Position numbers and translations under genes: made by a program. From the NCBI GenBank assembly GCA_035525455.1, contig DATLEF010000085.1, forward strand, positions 1-30,878: a stretch of 30,878 bases of DNA, read 5' to 3'. The stretch is from JAQGMV01 sp035525455 (lineage in GTDB: Bacteria; Pseudomonadota; Gammaproteobacteria; Burkholderiales; SG8-41). Shown here in pieces: positions 16,640 to 24,208 of this stretch (positions are counted from its first letter, which is position 1; each line of letters starts with the position of its first letter). The notes below the pieces were generated by a model that worked only from the letters and a program-made list of their open reading frames with translations, searched no databases and was not told where the DNA came from.

Positions 16640-17517
16640 TGGCCGAGCTCGCCCTGGGGACGGCCCGCTCCGCGTCGCCGACATGGCGGCGCTTCAAAGA
16701 CGCATTGCGCCGACATCCGACCGCAATCGCCGGGGCAGTCGTGTTGATCCTCATGGGCTTGATCGCGATTTTCGCGCCCTGGCTCGGCACCGTCGACCCG
16801 CAGGCCGTGGAGCCGGTAAAGCGCCTGAAGCCACCGTCCGCGCAGTACTGGTTCGGAAGCGACATGCTGGGACGCGATGTCTACAGCCGTGTGATCTACG
16901 GGACACGCGTTTCCCTCGTCGTGGGACTTGCCGTCGCCGCCCTCAGCACGTTTCTCGGCCTCGCGATCGGTCTCATCACCGGATATCTGAGGTGGCTCGA
17001 CGCGATCGTCATGCGGATCATGGACGGCCTCATGTCGATTCCACCGGTGCTGCTCGCGATCGCGCTCATGGCGCTGACCAAGGCGAGCATCGAAAACGTG
17101 ATCGTTGCAATCACGCTCGCGGAAGTGCCGCGGGTCGTGCGCCTCGTGCGGAGCCTCGTCCTGAGTCTGCGCGAGGAACCGTACGTGGAAGCTGCGATCG
17201 CGGCCGGAACGACGCTGCCGCGGATCCTGGTGCGGCACATCCTGCCGAATACGGTTGCGCCGCTCCTCGTGCAGGCGACATTCGTCTGTGCTTCGGCGAT
17301 GATCACCGAAGCGATACTCTCTTTCATCGGCGCCGGAACGCCGCCCAACATTCCGAGCTGGGGCAACATCATGGCGGAGGCGCGCAGCCTCTTCCAGATC
17401 GCCGGCTACCTCATATTCCTTCCGGGCATTTTTCTGTCGCTGACGGTGCTCGCGATCAACCTGCTCGGCGACGGGCTGCGCGACGCGCTCGATCCGCGGC
17501 TCGCCCGGCGCATGTGA
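16639..17517 (+). CDS. Peptide-type ABC transporter permease (DppC-like)
   Basis: 292 residues from ATG 16639, sharing its first base with the stop of the preceding permease, so translation is coupled. The frame is open further upstream, but that part is a shadow of the first permease gene. The N-terminal cytoplasmic segment (WRRFKDALRRHPTAIAGAVV) and first helix are followed by the family FGSDMLGRDVYSRVIYGTR motif, a GLAIGLITGYLRWLDAIVMRI segment, the EAA loop YVEAAIAAGTTLPRILVRHILPN, and FIGAGTPPNIPSWGNIMAEA. The C-terminus LLGDGLRDALDPRL is typical. It forms the channel with the DppB-like subunit and contacts an ATPase through the EAA helix. Confidence 0.95.
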   Translation: MAELALGTARSASPTWRRFKDALRRHPTAIAGAVVLILMGLIAIFAPWLGTVDPQAVEPVKRLKPPSAQYWFGSDMLGRDVYSRVIYGTRVSLVVGLAVAALSTFLGLAIGLITGYLRWLDAIVMRIMDGLMSIPPVLLAIALMALTKASIENVIVAITLAEVPRVVRLVRSLVLSLREEPYVEAAIAAGTTLPRILVRHILPNTVAPLLVQATFVCASAMITEAILSFIGAGTPPNIPSWGNIMAEARSLFQIAGYLIFLPGIFLSLTVLAINLLGDGLRDALDPRLARRM

Positions 17518-17530
17518 TGAGCGGCGCTCG

Positions 17531-18544
17531 ATGAACGCTATCTCCCCGCTCCTCGCAGTCGAGAACCTGAAAACGTACTTTTATACGCGCGACGGCGTCG
17601 TGCGCGCTGTCGACGGTGTGTCGTTCTCCGTCTACCCCGGCGAAACGCTGGCGATCGTCGGCGAGTCGGGTTGCGGCAAAAGCGTGACCTCGCTGTCGAT
17701 CCTGAGACTCATCGCCTCTCCTCCCGGCCGCATCGTTTCGGGCAAGGTCGAACTGGAAGGCCGCGACCTCATCACGCTGACCGAGCCGCAAATGCGTGCG
17801 ATCCGCGGCAACGAGATCTCGATGATCTTTCAGGAGCCGATGACTTCGCTCAATCCGGTGTTGACGATCGGACGTCAGATCGCGGAGGCGCTGGAGCTGC
17901 ATCGCGGGCTCTCGAACCGGGAAGCGCTGCGGCGCGCCGTCGAGATGCTCAAGCTCGTGAACATGCCCGAGCCGGAGCGGCGGATAACACAGTATCCGCA
18001 CCATTTGTCCGGCGGAATGCGGCAGCGCGTGATGATAGCGATGGCGCTCGCGTGCGACCCGCGGCTCCTGATCGCCGACGAGCCCACGACTGCGCTCGAC
18101 GTGACGATACAGGCGCAGATACTCGATCTCATGCGGGCGCTCAAAGACAAGACCGGCGCTGCGATCGTGCTGATCACGCACGATCTCGGTGTCGTCGCGG
18201 AAATGGCGCAGCGGGTCATCGTGATGTATGCCGGGCGCAAGATCGAAGAGGCGCCTGTCGCACAACTTTTCGCGCAGCCGCGCCATCCCTACACGCTGGG
18301 ACTGCTCAAATCGATTCCGCGTCTGGACCATACGCTGATCAAAGCCCCGCAGCGCCTCGCCGAGATCCCCGGCATGGTGCCGTCGCTCCGCAGCGAGCCG
18401 GTAGGCTGCACGTTTGCGCCGCGTTGCACCTACGCTACCGAGCGCTGCCGGGCGGAATATCCGCCGCTCGAGCTCAAAGCGGACGCCCATCTCGCTGCAT
18501 GCTGGCATTCAGATCGCCTTGCGCCGCAACGCGATGTCGCCTGA
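17531..18544 (+). CDS. Peptide-type ABC transporter ATP-binding protein (DppD-like)
   Basis: 337 residues from ATG 17531, 13 bases after the permease stop. Walker A GESGCGKS is at 44-51, the Q-loop is in MIFQEPMTSLNP, the signature LSGGMRQR starts at 159, Walker B LLIADEP has Asp183-Glu184, and the H-loop is in LITHDLG. The C-terminal oligopeptide-transporter extension holds four cysteines (GCTFAPRC, ERC, AACW), positioned like those that ligate an iron-sulfur cluster in some Dpp ATPases. It forms the ATPase heterodimer with the DppF-like subunit. A five-codon reading frame, ATG 17517 to TGA 17534, links the permease stop and this start with ATGA-type overlaps, which may help coupling. Confidence 0.96.
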   Translation: MNAISPLLAVENLKTYFYTRDGVVRAVDGVSFSVYPGETLAIVGESGCGKSVTSLSILRLIASPPGRIVSGKVELEGRDLITLTEPQMRAIRGNEISMIFQEPMTSLNPVLTIGRQIAEALELHRGLSNREALRRAVEMLKLVNMPEPERRITQYPHHLSGGMRQRVMIAMALACDPRLLIADEPTTALDVTIQAQILDLMRALKDKTGAAIVLITHDLGVVAEMAQRVIVMYAGRKIEEAPVAQLFAQPRHPYTLGLLKSIPRLDHTLIKAPQRLAEIPGMVPSLRSEPVGCTFAPRCTYATERCRAEYPPLELKADAHLAACWHSDRLAPQRDVA

Positions 18545-18560
18545 GGAAAAAAGTGATTAG

Positions 18561-18603
18561 CGTTCGTCCTGAGCGTAGCGACAGCGGAGTCGAAGGATGA
18601 ACG
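18561..18603 (+). repeat. Dispersed palindromic repeat A at the DppD/DppF junction
   Basis: The element runs from CGTTCGTCCTGAG to CGAAGGATGAACG. Its ends, CGTTCGTCCT (18561-18570) and AGGATGAACG (18594-18603), are inverted with one G-U wobble. This is recognisable as the common proteobacterial intergenic repeat whose type reads CGTTCGTCCTGAG...AAGGATGAACG. It contains GGAG at 18586-18589 and the ATG at 18597 that opens the downstream ATPase gene. Confidence 0.75.
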
Positions 18604-19616
18604 GCCGCCTGGATCCCGGCCTTCGCCGGGACGACGGACCTCTTCTCGAGGTCCGTCGCCTCACCAAGCACTTTCCAGTGCGAAAAGGCGTCTTTTCGCG
18701 CGTGAGCGCGCAGGTTCATGCCGTCGACGAGGTGAGCTTCTCGATCGCGCAGGGCGAGACGCTCGGGCTCGTCGGCGAAAGCGGATGCGGCAAATCGACG
18801 ACCGGCAAGACGATACTGAAGCTGATCGAACCGAGCGCCGGCAACGTGCTATGGCGTGGCCGCCGCATCGACAACTTGAGCGCAGCCGCAATGCGCCCGC
18901 TGCGGCGCGAGCTGCAGGCGGTTTTTCAGGATCCGTATTCCTCCCTCAACCCCCGCATGCGCGCAGCCGATATCGTCGCCGAGCCCATGCGCAATTTCGA
19001 ATCTCTGCCGCAATCCGAAAGGACGGAGCGTGTGGCAGCGCTGTTCGACAAGGTGGGATTGCGGCGCGATCAGATGATCAAGTATCCGTACGAGTTCTCA
19101 GGCGGCCAGCGACAGCGCCTCGGAATCGCACGCGCGCTCGCGCCGAATCCGAAGCTGATCGTCTGCGACGAGCCGGTCTCGGCGCTCGACGTCTCCGTCC
19201 AGGCGCAGGTGATCAATCTGCTGATGGACCTGCAGAACGAGCTCGGCGTCTCGTATCTGTTCATCGCGCACGATCTCGCCGTGGTCGAGCACATCAGCCA
19301 TCGCGTCGCGGTCATGTACCTCGGCAAGATCGTCGAGCTCACCGACAAGCGCTCGCTGTTTACCTCGCCGCAGCATCCCTATACCGAGGCGCTGCTGGCG
19401 GCGGTGCCCGTGCCCGACCCGCAAATTCAGAGAAAGCGCGTGATTCTCCTGGGGGACGTGCCGAGCCCGATCAGTCCGCCGACAGGCTGCCGTTTTCACA
19501 CGCGCTGCCCGTACGCGTTCGATCGTTGCCGTGTGGAAGAGCCGCTGCTGAAGGAAGTGCGACCGTCGCACTGGGCCGCGTGCCATTTGCGTGACGCGCC
19601 CCCAGCATCGGCGTAG
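18597..19616 (+). CDS. Peptide-type ABC transporter ATP-binding protein (DppF-like), repeat-derived N-terminus
   Basis: 339 residues from ATG 18597. Walker A GESGCGKS is at 60-67; the Q-loop is in AVFQDPYSSLNPR, the signature in FSGGQRQRLGIARAL, Walker B in LIVCDEPVSALD and the H-loop in FIAHDLAVVEH. A four-cysteine C-terminal extension (GCRFHTRC, DRC, AACH) is present. The first 14 residues, MNGRLDPGLRRDDG, are encoded by palindromic repeats; homology to DppF begins at LLEVRRLTKHFPVRKG. GGAG at 18586-18589 is 7 bases before this ATG. A competing older start may be GTG 18553, which has TGAGGA 5 bases upstream, but it is now out of frame and ends at TGA 18598-18600, overlapping this ATG. Partner of the DppD-like ATPase. 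Confidence 0.93.
   Translation: MNGRLDPGLRRDDGPLLEVRRLTKHFPVRKGVFSRVSAQVHAVDEVSFSIAQGETLGLVGESGCGKSTTGKTILKLIEPSAGNVLWRGRRIDNLSAAAMRPLRRELQAVFQDPYSSLNPRMRAADIVAEPMRNFESLPQSERTERVAALFDKVGLRRDQMIKYPYEFSGGQRQRLGIARALAPNPKLIVCDEPVSALDVSVQAQVINLLMDLQNELGVSYLFIAHDLAVVEHISHRVAVMYLGKIVELTDKRSLFTSPQHPYTEALLAAVPVPDPQIQRKRVILLGDVPSPISPPTGCRFHTRCPYAFDRCRVEEPLLKEVRPSHWAACHLRDAPPASA
18608..18637 (+). repeat. Dispersed palindromic repeat B inside the start of the DppF-like gene
   Basis: A perfect 7-base stem, TCCCGGC at 18614-18620 and GCCGGGA at 18625-18631 with a CTTC loop, flanked by CCTGGA and CGACGG. On the opposite strand it reads VVPAKAGIQ, the well-known tell-tale of this repeat type in proteobacterial genomes. 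It lies within the first 14 codons of the downstream ATPase gene. Confidence 0.75.
18635..18655 (+). other. Hairpin in the early coding region of the DppF-like gene
   Basis: CGGACCTC (18635-18642) and GAGGTCCG (18648-18655) form a perfect 8-base stem with a TTCTC loop. It directly follows repeat B, so three stem-loops stand in a row over the start of this gene. It lies in coding sequence for residues 13-20 and has no U-tract. Confidence 0.55.
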
Positions 19617-19644
19617 CTCTATGCCGATCGCCCGGCGTGCCGTG

Positions 19645-21102
19645 CTATCTGCCGGCGCTGCCGGTCAACACCCGTCCCGGACGCGCTCCCGTCGGCTTGC
19701 CGCCACGCCACACGGGGGAACCGTTCACGATGACGGTGTCGATACCGACGGCCGGACGCGTCGAATCCTTGAAATCCGCCGCGTCGATGACGGTGTCTGC
19801 GTTGAAAATCGTGATGTCCGCATGCGCGCCTTTCTTCAGCACGCCGCGGCCTTCGAGGCCGAATTTCGACGCAGTGAGGCCCGTCATTTTGTAGACCGCC
19901 GTCTCGAGCGGGAAAAGCTTGAGATCCCGTGAGTAATGTCCAAGGACGCGCGGAAACGTGCCCCACAGGCGCGGGTGCGGCTTGGTATCGTGCGGCAAGC
20001 CGTCGGAGCCGATCATCGTGTCGTCGAACTGAAGAATGCGCTGCACGTCCTTCTCGTCGAGCATGAAGTAAATCGCGCCCGCCGGCTTGATCGCTTCCAC
20101 GGCTTCCGCTTTCGACATGCCGAGACGCTGCGCAACCTCATCCAGGTCCACGCCCGAGAACTCGGGATGCGGCTTGGACCACGTGACGATGACGCGCGAC
20201 GACTGTTCGAGCCGGTCGTAGCGCAGCACGGTCGACGAGGCGATATAGGGATAGCAATCGAGCGCGATCGACTGGCTGCGGCTTTTTTCGTGGATCAACG
20301 CGAGCGTTTCCGGCGATCGTCCGTGATTGCGGGTGCCGACGCACTTGTGGTGGGAGATCACGACCGGTGAGCTGACTGCGCGGCCGATCGCAAATGTTTC
20401 CTCCATCGAATCGATGACCTGATCGTCTTCGTTACGCATGTGTGTCACGTAGAGGCCGCCGAGCTCAGCCAGCGGCCGGCACACTTCGATGATCTCTTCG
20501 GTGCTCGCGCATGCAGCCGGCGGGTACGCCGTGCCCGTAGAGATGCCTATCGCCCCTGACGCGAGCGACTCGCGCGCCAATTCGCGCATCTTCGCAATTT
20601 CAGCCACGGTGGCCACGCGATCGAGACGGTCCATCACCGCGACGCGGAAAGTCGTGTGACCGACCAGGCAGGCAGCGTTGATCGCGGCGGGTTGTGCTTC
20701 GAGTGTCTCGCGATAGGCGCGGAAGCTCTGGAACCTGAACCAGCTGCCGTCGGTGTCGAGCAGATCGAGCGGCGGCGTCGGGGCGCCGCGCGGCACCGGC
20801 GAGTGCGCGAGGCTGATGCCGCAGTTCCCGGTGACGACGGTGGTGACGCCCTGGCTCACTTTCGGGACGACGTCGCGATCGGAGAGGAGCAGCCGGTCAT
20901 CGTGCGTGTGCGCATCGATGAAACCCGGCGCCGCAATGAGGCCCGAAGCATCGATCTCGGTGTCGGCGCGGGCGCCATCGAGATTGCCGATCTCGGCGAT
21001 GCGACCTTCGCGCACGCCTACGTCGCCGCTGAATCGCGGCGCTTTCGTACCGTCGATGAGGGTCGCGTTACGGATGATCAGATCGAAATGCTGCTTGTTC
21101 AT
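19645..21102 (-). CDS. N-acyl-D-amino-acid deacylase (D-aminoacylase)
   Basis: 485 residues, the family's usual length, of the amidohydrolase superfamily. It hydrolyses N-acyl-D-amino acids to D-amino acid and carboxylate. The N-terminal beta domain (FDLIIRNATLIDGTKAPR) leads to GFIDAHTHDD with His65 and His67, VTGNCGIS with Cys94 as the bridging zinc ligand of this family, GISTGTAYPP, YVTHMRNE and VISHHKCVG with further zinc-binding histidines, and GSDGLPHD with the catalytic Asp. The ends GVLKKGAHADITIFNADTV and PVWRGGKPTGARPGRVL are standard. AAAGGGA precedes the ATG at 21102. The gene starts 9 bases after Bug 6, so they form one operon; the pairing suggests that Bug 6 binds an acylated amino acid or the released acid. 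Its 3' end faces that of the ABC importer, 28 bases away. Confidence 0.95.
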   Translation of the reverse strand: MNKQHFDLIIRNATLIDGTKAPRFSGDVGVREGRIAEIGNLDGARADTEIDASGLIAAPGFIDAHTHDDRLLLSDRDVVPKVSQGVTTVVTGNCGISLAHSPVPRGAPTPPLDLLDTDGSWFRFQSFRAYRETLEAQPAAINAACLVGHTTFRVAVMDRLDRVATVAEIAKMRELARESLASGAIGISTGTAYPPAACASTEEIIEVCRPLAELGGLYVTHMRNEDDQVIDSMEETFAIGRAVSSPVVISHHKCVGTRNHGRSPETLALIHEKSRSQSIALDCYPYIASSTVLRYDRLEQSSRVIVTWSKPHPEFSGVDLDEVAQRLGMSKAEAVEAIKPAGAIYFMLDEKDVQRILQFDDTMIGSDGLPHDTKPHPRLWGTFPRVLGHYSRDLKLFPLETAVYKMTGLTASKFGLEGRGVLKKGAHADITIFNADTVIDAADFKDSTRPAVGIDTVIVNGSPVWRGGKPTGARPGRVLTGSAGR

Positions 21103-21111
21103 ATTTTCCCT

Positions 21112-22083
21112 TTAATCGAGCTTCGCCCCCGACTTCTTGACGACCTCCGCCCACTTCGTCGTTTCCTTCTTCACGAACGCCGCAAACTGCTCGGGTGTCC
21201 CGCCGACGGGCTCGGCTTCGATCTGCGCGTAGCGCTCTCTCAATGTGGGCGACTGCAAGGCCTTGTTCACTTCGGCATTGAGCTTCGTCACGATCGCCCG
21301 CGGCGTACCGACCGGGACGACGAGACCGCCCCACGCGTTCGTCTCGTAACCCGGCACCGTCTCGGCGATCGTCGGAATGTCCGGAAAGATCGGCGAGCGC
21401 TTGAGGCTGCTCACTCCGAGACCCCGCAGTCTTCCGCCTTTCACGTGAGGCGAGATCGAAGTGAGATTGTCGAACATCAGGTGGACCTGGCCCGAGATGA
21501 GATCGGTGATGCCTTGCGGGCTGCCCTTGTAGGGCACGTGCACGATCTGCGTGCCGGTCATGATCTTGAACAGCTCTCCACCGAGATGCCCTGTGGTCCC
21601 ATTGCCGCCGGACGCATTCAGGAGCTTGCCCGGATTTTTCTTGGCGTGATCGATCAACTCTTTCACGGTTTTTGCCGGCAGCGCATTGGTGACGCACAGC
21701 AGGTTGTAGGTCGAGAGAAATTGCCCGACGATGACGAGGTCCTTGTCGGGATCGTACGGCTGCTTCGGCAGCAACGATTTATTGATCGCGAGCGTGACGA
21801 CATTTGCGTAGCCGATCGTGTAGCCGTCCGGGCTCGCTCGCACCACCATTTCGGTGCCTATCGTCTGCGCGGCGCCGGGACGGTTGTCGATGATGATCTG
21901 CTGCCCCATCTGTTTCATGAGCTCGGCTGCGAGGATGCGCGTGACGACGTCGGGAGATCCCCCTGCCGCCGACGAAATGATCAGCCGGATTGGACGCTCC
22001 GGGTATTCGGCCGTGGCGAAAGTGGCAGCGAAAAGCAGAGCCGTCGCCAGTAGTGTGCGTACGGCGATTCGAACTAAAGTCAT
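21112..22083 (-). CDS. Bug/TctC family solute receptor (Bug 6), paired with D-aminoacylase
   Basis: 323 residues from ATG 22083 with GGAAG 9 bases upstream. The signal peptide is VRTLLATALLFAATFATA, cleaved before EYPERPIR. The segment that is usually VPFPPGG-x-xD reads LIISSAAGGSPDVVTR, so the first ligand loop differs from most family members here. IIIDNRPGAAQTIGTEMV and SPDGYTIGYANVVT follow, with AQT where others have SG or NG. IVHVPYKGSPQGITD and PDIPTIAETVPGYETNAW complete the pattern. The close junction with D-aminoacylase (9 bases) is the best ligand clue among the eight receptors in the window. Confidence 0.95.
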   Translation of the reverse strand: MTLVRIAVRTLLATALLFAATFATAEYPERPIRLIISSAAGGSPDVVTRILAAELMKQMGQQIIIDNRPGAAQTIGTEMVVRASPDGYTIGYANVVTLAINKSLLPKQPYDPDKDLVIVGQFLSTYNLLCVTNALPAKTVKELIDHAKKNPGKLLNASGGNGTTGHLGGELFKIMTGTQIVHVPYKGSPQGITDLISGQVHLMFDNLTSISPHVKGGRLRGLGVSSLKRSPIFPDIPTIAETVPGYETNAWGGLVVPVGTPRAIVTKLNAEVNKALQSPTLRERYAQIEAEPVGGTPEQFAAFVKKETTKWAEVVKKSGAKLD

Positions 22084-22153
22084 AGCGGTGTCTTCCAGGT
22101 GGAGATGAACGGCGAAGAGCGGTTATGGAGTACGTGTACCCGTCGAGCGCGTT

Positions 22154-22591
22154 TCAGCCCTCGTCTCGGTTCCAGCGTGCAGCGACAGTGACAGTCAGGT
22201 GATTCTCGTCTTGCGGCGTGCGCTGATAATCGATGCCCGCCGAAGCTCTGCGCACGAGCTCGAGCCCCAGACCTCCGATGCGCGCTTCCTCGATCGATGA
22301 AATCTCTGCGACCTTATGACCGCGCGGGTCGAACGCAGGACCATTGTCACAGAATTTCATGACGATCGCGCCGTCAGCGAAGCCCAGCGAGACTTCTATC
22401 GTTCCGTGCGGGCCGTGGCCACAGCCATGGCAGATGATATTGGTGACGATCTCCTCGAAGATCAATTCGGCGTTATACCGGGCTTTCGCTTCCACGGCCT
22501 GCGCGTCCAGCGTGCAGCGTAGCTCGGCGAAAGCCTGCTCGTAGGCTGCGAGGGTCGCCGGGAAGCGCAGGATGTGCTCTGCACCGGGCAT
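22154..22591 (-). CDS. RsbW-like anti-sigma factor / serine kinase (HATPase domain)
   Basis: 145 residues with a GHKL ATPase fold of the HATPase_c_2 type. The N box is FEEIVTNIICHG (Glu46-Glu47, Asn51), the G1 box DNGPAFDP has Asp82 and Gly84, and the G2 box GGLGLELVRRAS starts at 106. It is cytoplasmic with no added domains. Members bind or phosphorylate STAS antagonists and hold a sigma factor or another target inactive. The gene lies 27 bases downstream of the STAS gene, in the classical antagonist-then-kinase order. Its own ribosome site is weak, which suggests coupling to the upstream gene. No cognate sigma factor is visible. Confidence 0.9.
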   Translation of the reverse strand: MPGAEHILRFPATLAAYEQAFAELRCTLDAQAVEAKARYNAELIFEEIVTNIICHGCGHGPHGTIEVSLGFADGAIVMKFCDNGPAFDPRGHKVAEISSIEEARIGGLGLELVRRASAGIDYQRTPQDENHLTVTVAARWNRDEG

Positions 22592-22618
22592 CGGCGATTA
22601 AGAGTCTCTAAGCCCGCT

Positions 22619-22960
22619 TTACGCTTTCGTAGCCGCAACCGCCTGCGCGGCATCCGCACATACCGACGCGATGCGGGCGAAGGCGGCGGTCTCGAGCACA
22701 TTGTTCACGAGCGGCTGCGGTGCATAAAACACCAGCTTCATCTGCTTGTCGCGCATGGTGCGCGCGACCGAAATGAACATGCGCAGTCCCATGGAACCGA
22801 TGAATTCGACTTTCGAAAGATCGACCACCACGTGCTTGCCGTGCGGCACGAGCGCCGTTACGAAGCTCGTTTCGATTCCCAGAACACCCGAAGTATCCAG
22901 GCGGCCGACCAGCGCTACGTTCCTCACGCTGTCGCCCAAATCGCTGACTTCGATCCGCAT
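22619..22960 (-). CDS. STAS domain anti-sigma factor antagonist (RsbV/SpoIIAA-like)
   Basis: 113 residues from ATG 22960, preceded by GGGAGG; an upstream in-frame start at 22984 would add eight residues. STAS features are VRNVALVGRLDTSGV (family: G-x-LD), then HVVVDLSKVEFIGSMGLRMF, where Ser56 occupies the kinase target position. The family usually has FIDS-x-GL; here the Asp is Gly. The C-terminal helix (LVNNVLETAAFARI) is normal. In partner switching, the dephosphorylated form binds the RsbW-like kinase and frees its target. The gene is the upstream member of the pair and follows the dehydrogenase-like gene by 81 bases. Confidence 0.9.
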   Translation of the reverse strand: MRIEVSDLGDSVRNVALVGRLDTSGVLGIETSFVTALVPHGKHVVVDLSKVEFIGSMGLRMFISVARTMRDKQMKLVFYAPQPLVNNVLETAAFARIASVCADAAQAVAATKA

Positions 22961-23041
22961 GATGCCTCCCTCTGGCGCGCCCAAATCCCCCAGCGGTGAG
23001 CATACGGAGGCGCGCGTGCTTCAGTCAACTTCGGTGCTTTA

Positions 23042-24097
23042 CTAGACCGCCGCTGCGATGGCATCGCCCATCTGCATCGTGCTCGCCTCGCCGCCCAGAT
23101 CGGGCGTCAGATGACGCGCCTCCGCGATGACGCGGTCGACCGCCGCTTCAATGCGGCGCGCGGCTTCCAGCGCGGCGGCTTCGTTGCGCCTGCGCCCCAG
23201 CCACTCGAAGAGCATCGCACCCGACATGATCAGCGCGTAGGGATCGGCGATATTGCGACCGGCGATGTCGGGCGCGGAGCCGTGGGTCGCCTGGCCCATC
23301 GCCTGGCGCTGACCGATGCACAACCCCGGCGCGAGGCCGAGCCCGCCGACGAGACCCGCTCCCTGGTCCGTGAGGATGTCGCCGAACTGATTCGTCGTCA
23401 CGACGACGTCGTAGCGCCACGGGTCGATCATGAGCTTCATCGCAAACCCGTCGACCAGCGCTTCGTCGTATTCGACGTCCGCGTATTCCTTCGCCATCTT
23501 GCGGCACTCTTCGGCGAACATGCCGCACGCCAATCGGTACACCGGCTCTTTGTGGACCGCCGTCACTTTTCTGCGCTTGCGCGTGCGTGCAATCTCGAAT
23601 GCAGCGCGTGCCACGCGGTTGGATCCTTTGCGGGTGATGACGCGGTAGGCGACCGTGATATCGTCGTTCGGCCTGAACTCGCCGGCGCCCGCGACGACGG
23701 TGTCCGACGATTGCATGCCTTCGGTGACTTCGCGCAGAAAGACGATATCGACGTCCTTGTGCAGCGATTTGATGTTCGCGTACGACTTCACCGGTTTTAC
23801 GCTCGCATACAGCTCGAAGCGCTTGCGCAGCGGCGGCATGATCCAGGTGGAATCGTTGCGCGGATACGCGGCGTGGCCGATGGGGCCGCACAGCCAGCCG
23901 TCGGTTTGCGCGAGCCGCTCGACGGTATAGTCAGGCATCGTATGGCCGTGTTGCGTATGACCGGCCACTCCGATTGGAAGCTCGTCCCAGCGCACGTCGA
24001 GAGAGGCTCTCGCCGCCGCCGCTTTCATGACTTTGACGGCCTCCGGCACCACTTCCAGTCCGATGTCGTCTCCCAGCAGTACCCCTATCCGCAGCAC
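23042..24097 (-). CDS. Isocitrate/isopropylmalate dehydrogenase family protein, atypical active site
   Basis: 351 residues starting at GTG 24097 behind a GGGAGGGAG site. The beta-decarboxylating dehydrogenase fold is clear: GVLLGDDIGLEVVPEAV, LCGPIGHAAYP, the substrate-arginine segment LRKRFELYASVKPVKSY, TTNQFGDILTDQGAGLVGGL with the metal-binding Asp pair, HGSAPDIAGRNIADP, and a C-terminal DLGGEASTMQMGDAI. Two catalytic positions deviate: the family's Tyr after the RE-x-T-x-G motif is Gln129 (REVTEGMQ), and the KANV motif with the catalytic Lys is KEPV (Lys183 kept, Asn replaced by Pro). It therefore probably acts on another 2-hydroxy acid, or is not a standard LeuB/Icd. It is first in a minus-strand run leading to STAS, RsbW-like, Bug 6 and D-aminoacylase, and is divergent from Bug 7. 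Confidence 0.88.
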   Translation of the reverse strand: MLRIGVLLGDDIGLEVVPEAVKVMKAAAARASLDVRWDELPIGVAGHTQHGHTMPDYTVERLAQTDGWLCGPIGHAAYPRNDSTWIMPPLRKRFELYASVKPVKSYANIKSLHKDVDIVFLREVTEGMQSSDTVVAGAGEFRPNDDITVAYRVITRKGSNRVARAAFEIARTRKRRKVTAVHKEPVYRLACGMFAEECRKMAKEYADVEYDEALVDGFAMKLMIDPWRYDVVVTTNQFGDILTDQGAGLVGGLGLAPGLCIGQRQAMGQATHGSAPDIAGRNIADPYALIMSGAMLFEWLGRRRNEAAALEAARRIEAAVDRVIAEARHLTPDLGGEASTMQMGDAIAAAV

Positions 24098-24208
24098 TTC
24101 TCCCTCCCCATCGCCATGCTCACACGATTATGGCACGCGGTGCGGGCCGCGATCATTGACAGTCATCGCCAATTGCGCGACCGTCGGCGCAAACAGAGGA
24201 GGACGCAA

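Noticed and set aside
15722..18508. Long minus-strand frames opposite the ABC permease and ATPase genes
   Set aside because: Both are mirror frames of strongly supported transporter genes; neither has a ribosome site or a recognisable domain.
20656..22053. A 465-codon plus-strand frame opposite D-aminoacylase and Bug 6
   Set aside because: It is antisense to two clear genes, with no motif and a composition dominated by Arg, Asp and His.
23111..24208. A long plus-strand open frame running in phase into Bug 7
   Set aside because: It is antisense to the dehydrogenase-like gene, is rich in Arg, His and Asp, and shows no domain. The true Bug 7 start has AGGAGG and a signal peptide at 24209.
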